Shown piece by piece: positions 19,415-27,374 of a stretch of 64,000 nucleotides of DNA (its first letter is position 1; each line of letters starts with the position of its first letter). This stretch comes from Niallia sp. NCCP-28 (GTDB lineage Bacteria; Bacillota; Bacilli; Bacillales; Cytobacillaceae). The position numbers were made by a program, and so were the translations under genes. The DNA lies in assembly GCF_023168165.1 (NCBI RefSeq), contig NZ_BQYJ01000002.1, positions 925,823 through 989,822 of the forward strand, given 5' to 3'. The notes beneath the pieces are model-generated. The model was not told the DNA's origin. It was given only the letters and a program-made list of their open reading frames with translations, and ran no database searches.

Positions 19415-20293
19415 ATGTTTCGTAATGTGGCAGAATTAGTGGAAATGGCAAAAACAAAAGGGTTGCCGATATCAGAGTTGATGATTTTACAGGAAATCGA
19501 AGTGACAGGGAGAAAAAGAGAAGAAATTATCGCTCAAATGGATATTAATTTAACAGTAATGGAGCAAGCGGTTGAACGGGGGTTAAGTGGAGTGTCGTCT
19601 CATTCTGGATTAACAGGTGGGGATGCTGTTCTGCTTCAGAATTATATAAAAAAAGGCAATTACTTATCTGGTGAATTTATTTTGGACGCTGTCAGCAAGG
19701 CAGTTGCAACAAATGAAGTGAATGCAGCAATGGGGACAATCTGTGCAACGCCAACAGCTGGATCTGCTGGTGTGGTGCCTGGAACATTATTTGCAGTGAA
19801 AAATAAATTGAATCCGACAAGAGAACAAATGTTGGCATTTTTATTTACAGCAGGCGCATTTGGCTTTATAGTTGCTAATAACGCTAGCATTTCTGGTGCT
19901 GCTGGCGGCTGCCAAGCGGAAGTAGGCTCTGCTAGTGGAATGGCTGCAGCAGCGATTGTTGAAATGGCTGGCGGGACTCCAGAACAAAGTGCCCATGCGA
20001 TGGCAATTACTTTAAAGAATATGTTGGGACTTGTGTGTGATCCTGTAGCAGGATTAGTAGAAGTGCCGTGTGTCAAAAGAAATGCAATGGGGGCAGCAAA
20101 TGCCATGATAGCATCAGATATGGCCCTTGCAGGCATTACAAGCCGCATTCCTTGTGATGAAGTAATTGACAGCATGTACCGTATTGGACAATCGATGCCG
20201 AACTCGTTAAAAGAAACTGCACAAGGAGGGTTGGCGGCAACACCAACTGCACGGAAATTAGAAGCAGAAATCTTTGGTAAAGCTGCATTATAA
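19415..20293 (+). CDS. sdaAA: L-serine dehydratase, iron-sulfur-dependent, alpha subunit
   Basis: A 292-residue catalytic subunit. Cysteines that ligate the 4Fe-4S cluster are visible in ICATPTAGSAG, GGCQAEVGSA and LVCDPVAGLVEVPC; GGDAVLLQNY is conserved in the family. GGAAGGAA precedes ATG 19415. Its stop overlaps the region just before the recG start, so recG may be read through from this operon. Confidence 0.95.
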   Translation: MFRNVAELVEMAKTKGLPISELMILQEIEVTGRKREEIIAQMDINLTVMEQAVERGLSGVSSHSGLTGGDAVLLQNYIKKGNYLSGEFILDAVSKAVATNEVNAAMGTICATPTAGSAGVVPGTLFAVKNKLNPTREQMLAFLFTAGAFGFIVANNASISGAAGGCQAEVGSASGMAAAAIVEMAGGTPEQSAHAMAITLKNMLGLVCDPVAGLVEVPCVKRNAMGAANAMIASDMALAGITSRIPCDEVIDSMYRIGQSMPNSLKETAQGGLAATPTARKLEAEIFGKAAL

Positions 20294-20294
20294 A

Positions 20295-22343
20295 GTGAAT
20301 GAACACTTAAACAAAAGTCTAGATAACCTAAAAGGAATTGGACCTGAAACAAAAAAGCAGCTAGAAGAAATGAATATTAATACGATTTATGATCTGCTCG
20401 AATACTTCCCTTATCGTTATGAAGACTATCGGCTGCGTAATTTAGAAGAAATCAAACATGAAGAAAAAGTGACGGTAGAAGGGAAGGTTCATAGTGAACC
20501 ATCCCTTGTTTTTTACGGGAAAAAAAGATCCCGTTTAACCATTAAGCTATTAGTAGAAAACTATTTAATAAGTGTTGTCTTTTTTAATCAGCCTTATTTA
20601 AAAAGCAAATTGGCTGTGAATGAACTAATTACTGTTACTGGAAAGTGGGACCAGCATCGGCAAACCATTACTGCGAATCATTTGCAGGTTGGCAGCAATC
20701 AAAAAGCACAGGATTTTGAACCTGTTTATACGGTAAAAGGGAATATCAAGGTAAAAGCATTAAGAAAGTTTATTTCCAATGCATTGTCCCAATATGAAGG
20801 GGAAATAGAAGAAATTTTCCCCGATTCTTTACTGACGAAATATCGTCTCCTTAGAAGACAAGAGGCGCTGCGCATTATTCATTTCCCTAAAAACAGGGAA
20901 GATTTAAAACAAGCCAGGCGCCGATTTGTGTATGAAGAATTTTTATTGTTTCAGCTGAAAATGCAAGGCTTGAGAAAATATGAAAGAGAACATTCAAAAG
21001 GAATTTCACAAAATCATGATGTCGATCGACTAAGAGCATTTATCGACTCTTTGCCATTTCCTTTAACTTCTGCACAAAAAAGAGTCGTAAATGAAATCAT
21101 AAAAGATATGAAATCTCCATATAGGATGAATCGTCTTCTTCAAGGGGATGTAGGGTCAGGTAAAACAGTTGTAGCGGCTGTGGTGTTATATGCAACTATT
21201 TTAGCTGGTTTTCAAGGGGCGCTAATGGTCCCGACAGAAATACTTGCAGAACAGCATGCAGATTCGCTTCAGAAATTGTTTGAGCCTTTTGGCATTACAT
21301 GCGCATTGCTTACTAGTTCAGTAAAAGGAAAAAAAAGGAAAGAATTGTTGACGCATTTGCAAGAAGGAAAGATTGATGTATTAATCGGCACACATGCACT
21401 AATCCAAGAGGATGTGGAATTTAAAGCATTAGGGCTTGTCATTACAGATGAACAGCATCGGTTCGGAGTTAATCAAAGGCGAATTCTTCGGGAAAAAGGC
21501 GCAAATCCTGATGTTTTATTTATGACTGCCACTCCTATTCCAAGAACGCTTGCTATCACTGTTTTTGGAGAAATGGATGTCAGCATTATCGATGAGATGC
21601 CTGCAGGAAGAAAAACAATCGAAACATATTGGGCAAAACATGATATGCTGACAAGAATTCTGCAGTTTATGGAAAAAGAATTATCGCAAGGCAGACAAAG
21701 TTATGTTATTTGCCCGCTTATTGAAGAATCAGAAAAACTTGATGTGCAAAATGCAATGGATGTTCATGCAACACTCTCGCAGTTTTTTCAAAACCGCTAT
21801 CAAGTTGGTTTGATGCATGGAAAACTTCATCCAGATGAAAAAGATGCCATTATGAAACAGTTCAGCGACAACAAGATTCAAGTTCTTGTCAGTACAACTG
21901 TTGTGGAAGTAGGCGTTAACGTGCCCAATGCCACCTTTATGCTTGTTTATGACGCAGAACGATTTGGATTATCTCAGCTGCACCAGCTTAGAGGCCGCGT
22001 GGGGCGAGGAGATGCTCAATCTTATTGTGTGCTGATTGCCGATCCCAAAACAGATGTCGGCAAAGAGCGGATGAAAATTATGACAGAAACAAATGATGGT
22101 TTTGTATTAAGTGAAAAAGACTTGGAATTGAGAGGTCCAGGAGACTTTTTCGGCAAAAAGCAAAGCGGCATGCCGGAGTTTAAGATGGCAGATATGGTTC
22201 ATGACTATAGAACGCTGGAGACAGCTAGAAATGATGCAACAGTGCTTATTGAGTCTCCGATATTTTGGGAGGGAGAAGAATATAGGCACTTGCGGCATCA
22301 GCTGACTAATACAGGGATTTTATCAGGAGAAAAATTAGATTAG
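20295..22343 (+). CDS. recG: ATP-dependent DNA helicase RecG
   Basis: A 682-residue branch-migrating helicase that remodels stalled replication forks. The wedge/OB domain occupies roughly the first 250 residues (KGIGPETKKQLEE, then YFPYRYEDY), followed by Walker A GDVGSGKTVVA, the DEQHRFG box and QLRGRVGRG. I choose GTG 20295, one base after the sdaAA stop: it gives exactly the 682 residues of B. subtilis RecG as I recall it. An in-frame TTG at 20274 would add seven residues and has no better ribosome binding site. Confidence 0.93.
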   Translation: MNEHLNKSLDNLKGIGPETKKQLEEMNINTIYDLLEYFPYRYEDYRLRNLEEIKHEEKVTVEGKVHSEPSLVFYGKKRSRLTIKLLVENYLISVVFFNQPYLKSKLAVNELITVTGKWDQHRQTITANHLQVGSNQKAQDFEPVYTVKGNIKVKALRKFISNALSQYEGEIEEIFPDSLLTKYRLLRRQEALRIIHFPKNREDLKQARRRFVYEEFLLFQLKMQGLRKYEREHSKGISQNHDVDRLRAFIDSLPFPLTSAQKRVVNEIIKDMKSPYRMNRLLQGDVGSGKTVVAAVVLYATILAGFQGALMVPTEILAEQHADSLQKLFEPFGITCALLTSSVKGKKRKELLTHLQEGKIDVLIGTHALIQEDVEFKALGLVITDEQHRFGVNQRRILREKGANPDVLFMTATPIPRTLAITVFGEMDVSIIDEMPAGRKTIETYWAKHDMLTRILQFMEKELSQGRQSYVICPLIEESEKLDVQNAMDVHATLSQFFQNRYQVGLMHGKLHPDEKDAIMKQFSDNKIQVLVSTTVVEVGVNVPNATFMLVYDAERFGLSQLHQLRGRVGRGDAQSYCVLIADPKTDVGKERMKIMTETNDGFVLSEKDLELRGPGDFFGKKQSGMPEFKMADMVHDYRTLETARNDATVLIESPIFWEGEEYRHLRHQLTNTGILSGEKLD

Positions 22344-22361
22344 AGTATTTTTCTTATGAAA

Positions 22362-22487
22362 AGACTATGTTAGAACTCCTTGCTGATTGGATCGGATGTG
22401 TGAGACTCTTGCGGGAGAGGCGGATCAAAAGGAACTCCCGCAAAAAGTGAATGCCTGGAGCGGAAATCTTTAATAGAGTTTATAAAA
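22362..22487. repeat. Degenerate intergenic repeat (family A), recG-fapR copy
   Basis: AGACTATG at 22362 resembles the left end of the complete element at 38691-38812 only loosely. The centre holds TTGCGGGAG (22409-22417) and CTCCCGCAA (22435-22443), a perfect 9-bp inverted repeat, then a TGCCTGGAGCGGAAATC tail. Such GCGGGA/GGAGCGGAAA cores recur in intergenic DNA of Bacillaceae. No coding content. Confidence 0.5.
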
Positions 22488-22518
22488 AGGTGAACAAAAT
22501 GTACTTTGTTTATACTCT

Positions 22519-22557
22519 AAAAGGTAGGTGCAATATTCCTTGCAATCTACCTTTTTT
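22519..22557 (+). terminator. Terminator-like hairpin overlapping the fapR promoter
   Basis: AAAAGGTAG-G-TGCAA (22519-22533) pairs with TTGCAATCTACCTTTT (22540-22555) with one bulge, then T-rich. The right arm contains the -35 hexamer of the fapR promoter, so recG read-through RNA would fold over it. Confidence 0.6.
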
Positions 22558-22568
22558 AATTATATACT
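22540..22568 (+). promoter_or_regulatory. fapR promoter (sigma-A type)
   Basis: TTGCAA (22540-22545), 17-nt spacer, TATACT (22563-22568), about 40 nt upstream of the fapR start and immediately followed by the FapR operator. Confidence 0.65.
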
Positions 22569-22571
22569 ACT

Positions 22572-22590
22572 ATTAGTACCTAGTCTTAAT
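22572..22590 (+). promoter_or_regulatory. FapR operator
   Basis: ATTAGTACCTAGTCTTAAT is an imperfect palindrome that fits the conserved FapR box (TTAGTACC...TTAAT). It starts 3 bp past the -10 hexamer, so bound FapR would block initiation; malonyl-CoA releases FapR. This gives autoregulation of fapR-plsX-fabD-fabG. Confidence 0.85.
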
Positions 22591-22609
22591 ATCACGGACG
22601 GTGTTGCAA

Positions 22610-23173
22610 ATGAGAAGAAACAAAAAAGAGCGCCAAGCATTATTGGTCGCCACAATCAAAGAAACACCTTTTATTACAGATGAAGATTTGGCGGAAAAAT
22701 TTTCTGTTAGCGTACAAACCATTCGTCTTGATCGTTTGGAATTATCGATTCCGGAATTAAGAGAGCGAATAAAAAATGTGGCAGAAAAAACATTTGATGA
22801 TGAAGTAAAATCATTGCCGCTGGATGAAGTAATAGGGGAAATTATCGATATGGAATTGGATCATTCCGCTATATCGATTTTTGAAGTAAAAGAAGAGCAT
22901 GCTTTTAAACGGAACGGCATTGCAAGAGGCCATTATTTATTTGCACAGGCAAATTCATTGGCTGTTGCTCTTATAAATGATGATTTTGCTCTGACTGCTA
23001 AAGCGAATATTCATTTTACCAGATCAGTTAAATTAGGCGAAAGAATCATAGCCAAAGCAAAAGTGGTAAATATAAATACCGAGACCGGCAGAACATTTGT
23101 AGAAGTAAAGAGCTTTGTTAATGCAGAATTAGTTTTTGTTGGAGAATTTGAAATGTATCGCGCAAAAAAATAA
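22610..23173 (+). CDS. fapR: Transcription factor FapR, regulator of fatty acid and phospholipid synthesis
   Basis: A 187-residue repressor. The N-terminal winged HTH has [21 protein letters not shown], followed by [16 protein letters not shown], and a hot-dog-fold effector domain (about 75-187) that binds malonyl-CoA. ATG 22610 gives the usual MRRNKKER start; the frame is open nine bases further up. It heads the operon and has its own operator in front. It controls plsX, fabD and fabG here and other fab genes elsewhere. Confidence 0.95.
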   Translation: MRRNKKERQALLVATIKETPFITDEDLAEKFSVSVQTIRLDRLELSIPELRERIKNVAEKTFDDEVKSLPLDEVIGEIIDMELDHSAISIFEVKEEHAFKRNGIARGHYLFAQANSLAVALINDDFALTAKANIHFTRSVKLGERIIAKAKVVNINTETGRTFVEVKSFVNAELVFVGEFEMYRAKK

Positions 23174-23192
23174 GGAAAGCAGGAACACGTTT

Positions 23193-24173
23193 ATGAAGAT
23201 CGCAATTGATGCAATGGGCGGAGATCATGCACCAAAAGAAATTGTATTAGGTGCGATGAAAGCTGTACAAGCATTTCCAGATATCGAGATCTTGCTTATC
23301 GGAAATGAAGAGAAAATCACTCCCTACTTAACAGATAAAAATAGAATGGAAATTTTACATACAGAAGAAATGATTCTGGCAACAGATGAGCCAGTTCGTG
23401 CAGTTCGCAAAAAAAAGAATGCCAGCATGGTGCTTGGAGCAAATGAAGTAAAAGAGGGAAGAGCAGATGCTTTTATTTCAGCAGGAAATACCGGTGCTTT
23501 AATGGCAGCAGGATTATTTGTCGTTGGTCGAATTGACGGCATTGAACGTCCTGCTTTGTCTCCAACGCTGCCAACAATTGGTGGAGATGGTTTTCTCTTA
23601 TTGGATGTAGGCGCAAATGTGGATGCAAAACCTAATCATTTAGTGCAATATGCCATTATGGGAAGCATTTATACGGAAAAAGTGCTTGGCATTAAAAATC
23701 CAAGAGTCGGTTTATTAAATATTGGATCAGAAGAAAAAAAAGGAAATGAATTAACGAAAAAAACATTTGAATTATTGCAAGAGGAAAAAATTAATTTTAT
23801 CGGCAATGTAGAAGCAAGGGATCTGCTAAGTGGCGTTTGCGATGTTGTTGTGACAGATGGCTTTACAGGTAATATGGTTTTAAAATCAATTGAAGGCACG
23901 GCTCTTTCCATTTTCAAAATGCTGAAGGCGACACTGATGAGCAGCATGAAGTCAAAACTTGCCGCGGCAGTTTTAAAGCCTGATTTAAAAGGATTAAGCG
24001 CTAAACTGGATTATTCAGAATATGGTGGTGCTGCTCTGTTTGGATTAAATGCACCAGTGATAAAAGCGCATGGATCATCAGACAGCAATGCTATTTATAA
24101 TGCAATTAGACAGGCAAGAGATGTGGTGCAGTCAGAAGTGATTCAAACAATAAAAAAGGCGATTGAATCATAA
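23193..24173 (+). CDS. plsX: Phosphate acyltransferase PlsX
   Basis: A 326-residue soluble enzyme that converts acyl-ACP to acyl-phosphate, the acyl donor for PlsY in phosphatidic acid synthesis. It starts [16 protein letters not shown], the family hallmark, with [11 protein letters not shown] and VVTDGFTGN further on. ATG 23193 is preferred to the open frame at 23136 (which runs over the fapR end) because AAGGAAAGCAGG precedes it and the hallmark starts here. Confidence 0.95.
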   Translation: MKIAIDAMGGDHAPKEIVLGAMKAVQAFPDIEILLIGNEEKITPYLTDKNRMEILHTEEMILATDEPVRAVRKKKNASMVLGANEVKEGRADAFISAGNTGALMAAGLFVVGRIDGIERPALSPTLPTIGGDGFLLLDVGANVDAKPNHLVQYAIMGSIYTEKVLGIKNPRVGLLNIGSEEKKGNELTKKTFELLQEEKINFIGNVEARDLLSGVCDVVVTDGFTGNMVLKSIEGTALSIFKMLKATLMSSMKSKLAAAVLKPDLKGLSAKLDYSEYGGAALFGLNAPVIKAHGSSDSNAIYNAIRQARDVVQSEVIQTIKKAIES

Positions 24174-24186
24174 ACAAGAATTTTTA

Positions 24187-24204
24187 GCAGCCGGACTTGG
24201 CTGC
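24187..24204 (+). other. Intercistronic hairpin between plsX and fabD
   Basis: GCAGCC / GGCTGC form a perfect 6-bp stem with a 6-nt loop and no T-run. It could protect or process the mRNA but is not a terminator. Confidence 0.4.
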
Positions 24205-24239
24205 CGAAGAGATTAGCAAATAAAGAAAGGAAGATGAAA

Positions 24240-25184
24240 ATGGGCAAAATTGCATTTGTATTTCCTGGACAAGGCTCACAATCCGTGGGTATGGGAAAAG
24301 AATTGGCTGCTAATTTTGAACAAGCGCAAGCATTGTTTAAAAAAGCCGATGAGAAATTAAATTTTCCTTTAAGTCAATTAATATTTGAAGGACGGAAAGA
24401 GGAATTGACTTTAACACATAATACACAGCCGGCGCTGCTTACAACAAGCATAGCACTACTTTCTCATTTTGAGCAGTCTGGCATAAAAGCTGACTATGTT
24501 GCAGGACACAGCTTGGGAGAATATTCTGCACTTGTTGCAAGCGGTGTTTTATCTTTTGAAGATGCAGTGTATGCTGTGCGAAAAAGAGGAGAATTTATGC
24601 AAGAGGCGGTTCCGCCAGGTGAAGGGGCCATGGCCGCAGTGTTGGGGCTAGACAGACAAGCATTGACTTCTGTTGCAGAGGAAATAACAAATGAAGGCTT
24701 TGATGTGCAGCTTGCAAATTTAAACTGTCCAGGGCAAATTGTGATTTCTGGTACAGCTAAAGGGGTGGAGCTTGCAAGTGCAAAAGCGAAAGAAGCTGGA
24801 GCAAAAAGAGCGCTTCCTCTTGAAGTAAGCGGTCCTTTTCATTCCGAGCTGATGAAGCCGGCAGCAGAGAAGTTTTCAAGTGTTTTGGATGCAATAACGA
24901 TGAATGATGCCAAAATTCCTGTTATTGCTAATGTCACAGCAAAATCAGTCAGCAAAAAAGAAGAAATAAAAGAACTGTTAATTGAACAATTATATTCTTC
25001 TGTGCTTTGGGAAGATTCTGTGCAAAATCTAATTGGTTTAGGCGTTGATACATTTATTGAAATTGGACCTGGAAAAGTATTGGCGGGTTTAATCAAAAAA
25101 ATAGATCGCAAAGTAAAAATTTATTCTGTGTATGATGAAGAAACAAGTTCAGCTGTTGCGAATGCATTAAAGGAGGAAAACTAA
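24240..25184 (+). CDS. fabD: Malonyl-CoA:ACP transacylase
   Basis: A 314-residue enzyme that loads malonyl groups onto acyl carrier protein. FPGQGSQ is at residues 8-14, the nucleophile Ser91 sits in GHSLGEYSA, and the catalytic His is in the GPFHSELM stretch. ATG 24240 rather than ATG 24234 fits the AAAGGAAG ribosome binding site (24226-24233) with about 6 nt of spacing. fabG follows one base after the stop. Confidence 0.95.
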   Translation: MGKIAFVFPGQGSQSVGMGKELAANFEQAQALFKKADEKLNFPLSQLIFEGRKEELTLTHNTQPALLTTSIALLSHFEQSGIKADYVAGHSLGEYSALVASGVLSFEDAVYAVRKRGEFMQEAVPPGEGAMAAVLGLDRQALTSVAEEITNEGFDVQLANLNCPGQIVISGTAKGVELASAKAKEAGAKRALPLEVSGPFHSELMKPAAEKFSSVLDAITMNDAKIPVIANVTAKSVSKKEEIKELLIEQLYSSVLWEDSVQNLIGLGVDTFIEIGPGKVLAGLIKKIDRKVKIYSVYDEETSSAVANALKEEN

Positions 25185-25185
25185 G

Positions 25186-25929
25186 ATGAAACTACAAGGA
25201 AAAGTAGCTCTAGTTACAGGAGCCTCCCGCGGCATCGGCAAATCTATTGCCATTGAGCTTGCAAAACAAGGTGCAAATATTGCTGTAAACTATGCAGGAA
25301 GCGTAGATCGCGCTAATGAAGTAGTAGCAGAAATTAAAAGCTTAGGAAGAGAAGCTGTTGCCATTCAATGTGATGTGGCAAATGCTGATTCTGTCAGCGA
25401 AATGATAAAAACAACGCTTGATGCCTTTGGCACGATTGATATTCTCGTGAATAATGCCGGCATTACAAAAGATAATTTATTAATGCGCATGAAAGAAACA
25501 GAATGGGACGATGTTATTAATACGAACTTAAAAGGAGTATTTCTTTGCACAAAAGCAGTTACTCGTCCAATGATGAAACAAAGAAAAGGCCGAATTATTA
25601 ATATTACTTCTATTGTAGGCGTTACAGGCAATCCTGGTCAGGCCAACTATGTGGCAGCAAAAGCAGGAGTAATTGGCTTTACAAAAACAACTGCAAAAGA
25701 ATTGGCGCAAAGAAATATTACTGTTAATGCGATTGCCCCAGGTTTTATTACAACAGATATGACAGATAAACTGACAGATGAAGTAAAACAGGCGATGCTT
25801 GGCCAAATTCCATTAGGAGCATTTGGCAACCCTGAAGATATTGCAAATGCTGTTGTATTTTTGGCATCGGAAGAAAGCGGGTATATTACCGGCCAGACTC
25901 TGCATATAGATGGCGGTATGTATATGTAA
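25186..25929 (+). CDS. fabG: 3-oxoacyl-ACP reductase
   Basis: A 247-residue short-chain dehydrogenase that reduces beta-ketoacyl-ACP with NADPH in the elongation cycle. Cofactor motif TGASRGIG (11-18), NNAG, and the catalytic Ser142, Tyr155 and Lys159 (YVAAK) are all visible. The start follows GGAGGAAAAC at the end of fabD, consistent with tight coupling within the FapR regulon. Confidence 0.95.
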   Translation: MKLQGKVALVTGASRGIGKSIAIELAKQGANIAVNYAGSVDRANEVVAEIKSLGREAVAIQCDVANADSVSEMIKTTLDAFGTIDILVNNAGITKDNLLMRMKETEWDDVINTNLKGVFLCTKAVTRPMMKQRKGRIINITSIVGVTGNPGQANYVAAKAGVIGFTKTTAKELAQRNITVNAIAPGFITTDMTDKLTDEVKQAMLGQIPLGAFGNPEDIANAVVFLASEESGYITGQTLHIDGGMYM

Positions 25930-26035
25930 AACAGATATTATTTTAGATTTTTGCTGATTTAATGCAACTGTAAAAAAAAGAGCATTTATTATTTGGCGAA
26001 AATACACTATAATGCATTGAGGGGAGGTGAAAAGA

Positions 26036-26266
26036 ATGGCAGATGTTTTAGAACGTGTAACAAAAATCGTTGTTGATCGTCTTGGTGTAGAAGAATCTGA
26101 AGTGACACTTGAAGCTTCTTTTAAAGATGATTTAGGTGCAGATTCTCTTGATGTAGTGGAACTTGTTATGGAATTAGAAGATGAGTTTGACATGGAGATC
26201 TCTGACGACGACGCTGAAAAGATTGCTACAGTAGGTGATGCTGTTAATTACATAAGTAATCGATAA
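26036..26266 (+). CDS. acpP: Acyl carrier protein
   Basis: A 76-residue acidic protein; Ser37 in GADSLD is the 4'-phosphopantetheine site. Start ATG 26036 is set by GGGGAGGTG. It carries acyl intermediates for FabD, FabG and PlsX encoded just upstream. A TATAAT at 26008-26013 suggests its own strong start, although the -35 is poor; in B. subtilis acpA is also transcribed separately. A terminator follows directly. Confidence 0.96.
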   Translation: MADVLERVTKIVVDRLGVEESEVTLEASFKDDLGADSLDVVELVMELEDEFDMEISDDDAEKIATVGDAVNYISNR

Positions 26267-26280
26267 GTCGCAAACACTAA

Positions 26281-26303
26281 AGCTCCGATTATTCGGAGCT
26301 TTT
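26281..26303 (+). terminator. Terminator after acpP
   Basis: AGCTCCGA / TCGGAGCT, a perfect 8-bp stem with loop TTAT and four T, 14 bp after the acpP stop. Confidence 0.85.
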
Positions 26304-26350
26304 CCGGTGTGTTGATTCAAGATTTTAACATATCGGCACCTATAGAAATG

Positions 26351-26382
26351 CTTGGAAAGAAAAAAACTTTCCAAGTTTCTTT
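26351..26382 (+). terminator. Second terminator hairpin between acpP and rnc
   Basis: CTTGGAAAG (26351-26359) / CTTTCCAAG (26367-26375), a perfect 9-bp stem with an A7 loop, then TTTCTTTG. Two hairpins in tandem insulate acpP from rnc, or the second acts as an rnc leader structure. Confidence 0.65.
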
Positions 26383-26447
26383 GCGTTTTTTATCTTTTTT
26401 ACTTAAACTTGATATTGATTGTAAACTTAGCTTAAGGTGGAGGCAAA

Positions 26448-27212
26448 ATGCGAGGCAACGGAAAAGACAAACGAACTATTCGTCCAAATGAAAAAAAATT
26501 AAAAGAACTACAATTAAAACTTGGTATAGAATTTCAAAATGAAAAATTGCTAAAACAAGCTTTTACCCATTCATCATATGTGAATGAGCATCGAAGAAAG
26601 CCGCATGAAGATAATGAAAGACTTGAATTTCTTGGAGACGCTGTTCTAGAACTGACGGTTTCCCAATTTCTTTTTAAAAAATATCCACTGATGTCAGAAG
26701 GAGAATTGACGAAATTAAGAGCGGCTATTGTATGTGAGCCTTCCCTTGTGGCTTTTGCAAACGACCAATTATTTGGCAGTTTTGTGCTACTAGGAAAGGG
26801 AGAAGAAATGACTGGAGGAAGAACAAGGCCAGCATTGCTTGCCGATGTTTTTGAAGCATTTATTGGTGCCCTGTATTTAGATCAAGGAATGGATACCGTA
26901 ATTGCCTTTTTAGATAAAGCAGTCTTTCCAAAAATAAATGCCGGTGCTTTTTCTCATGTGATGGATTTTAAAAGCCAACTTCAAGAGTATGTGCAAAGAG
27001 ATGCGTATGGATCTATTGAATATCGAATTCTAATGGAGAAGGGGCCTGCCCATAATAGAGAGTTTATTTCTCAAGTGCTGTTGAATAGCAAGGAACTTGG
27101 CACTGGGACTGGGCGTTCCAAAAAGGAAGCAGAGCAGCATGCCGCCCAAATGGCGCTTGCCTTGCTGAAAGCAGACTTAAATAAAGAACTTGTGCAAAAA
27201 AAAGAAAAATAA
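26448..27212 (+). CDS. rnc: Ribonuclease III
   Basis: A 254-residue double-strand-specific endoribonuclease. The signature [13 protein letters not shown] with catalytic Asp/Glu and [13 protein letters not shown] occupy the nuclease domain (about 20-170), and a C-terminal dsRNA-binding domain carries [18 protein letters not shown] precedes ATG 26448. In B. subtilis rnc precedes smc and ftsY in the same order. Confidence 0.95.
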   Translation: MRGNGKDKRTIRPNEKKLKELQLKLGIEFQNEKLLKQAFTHSSYVNEHRRKPHEDNERLEFLGDAVLELTVSQFLFKKYPLMSEGELTKLRAAIVCEPSLVAFANDQLFGSFVLLGKGEEMTGGRTRPALLADVFEAFIGALYLDQGMDTVIAFLDKAVFPKINAGAFSHVMDFKSQLQEYVQRDAYGSIEYRILMEKGPAHNREFISQVLLNSKELGTGTGRSKKEAEQHAAQMALALLKADLNKELVQKKEK

Positions 27213-27253
27213 ACAAAAGAGATAAAAAACAGAGTGTAGACAAAGTCAAAACG

Positions 27254-27296
27254 CAAACTTTCAGGCTGATCGAAAACATTTGTCGGCAGTCTGAGA
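27254..27296. repeat. Short hairpin repeat (family B) upstream of smc
   Basis: AAACTTTCAGGCTGATCGA ... CAGTCTGAGA folds back through TCAG-x-CTG / CAG-x-CTGA. The same ACTTTCAGG-TGA-CGAAA start and CTTGTCG-CAG-CT end frame the longer element at 35338-35482, so this looks like a solo or deleted form. Confidence 0.45.
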
Positions 27297-27374
27297 TAAA
27301 AACAATATTAGTTTTACAATCACCTTTTGATGCAGCAGGAAATAAACAAAATAATAAAACTTGGGGGTGAGGAT

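Noticed and set aside
19660..20352. Long minus-strand open frame (about 230 codons) opposite sdaAA
   Set aside because: It is the antisense shadow of a strongly recognised gene; its translation has no family motifs and there is no ribosome binding site.
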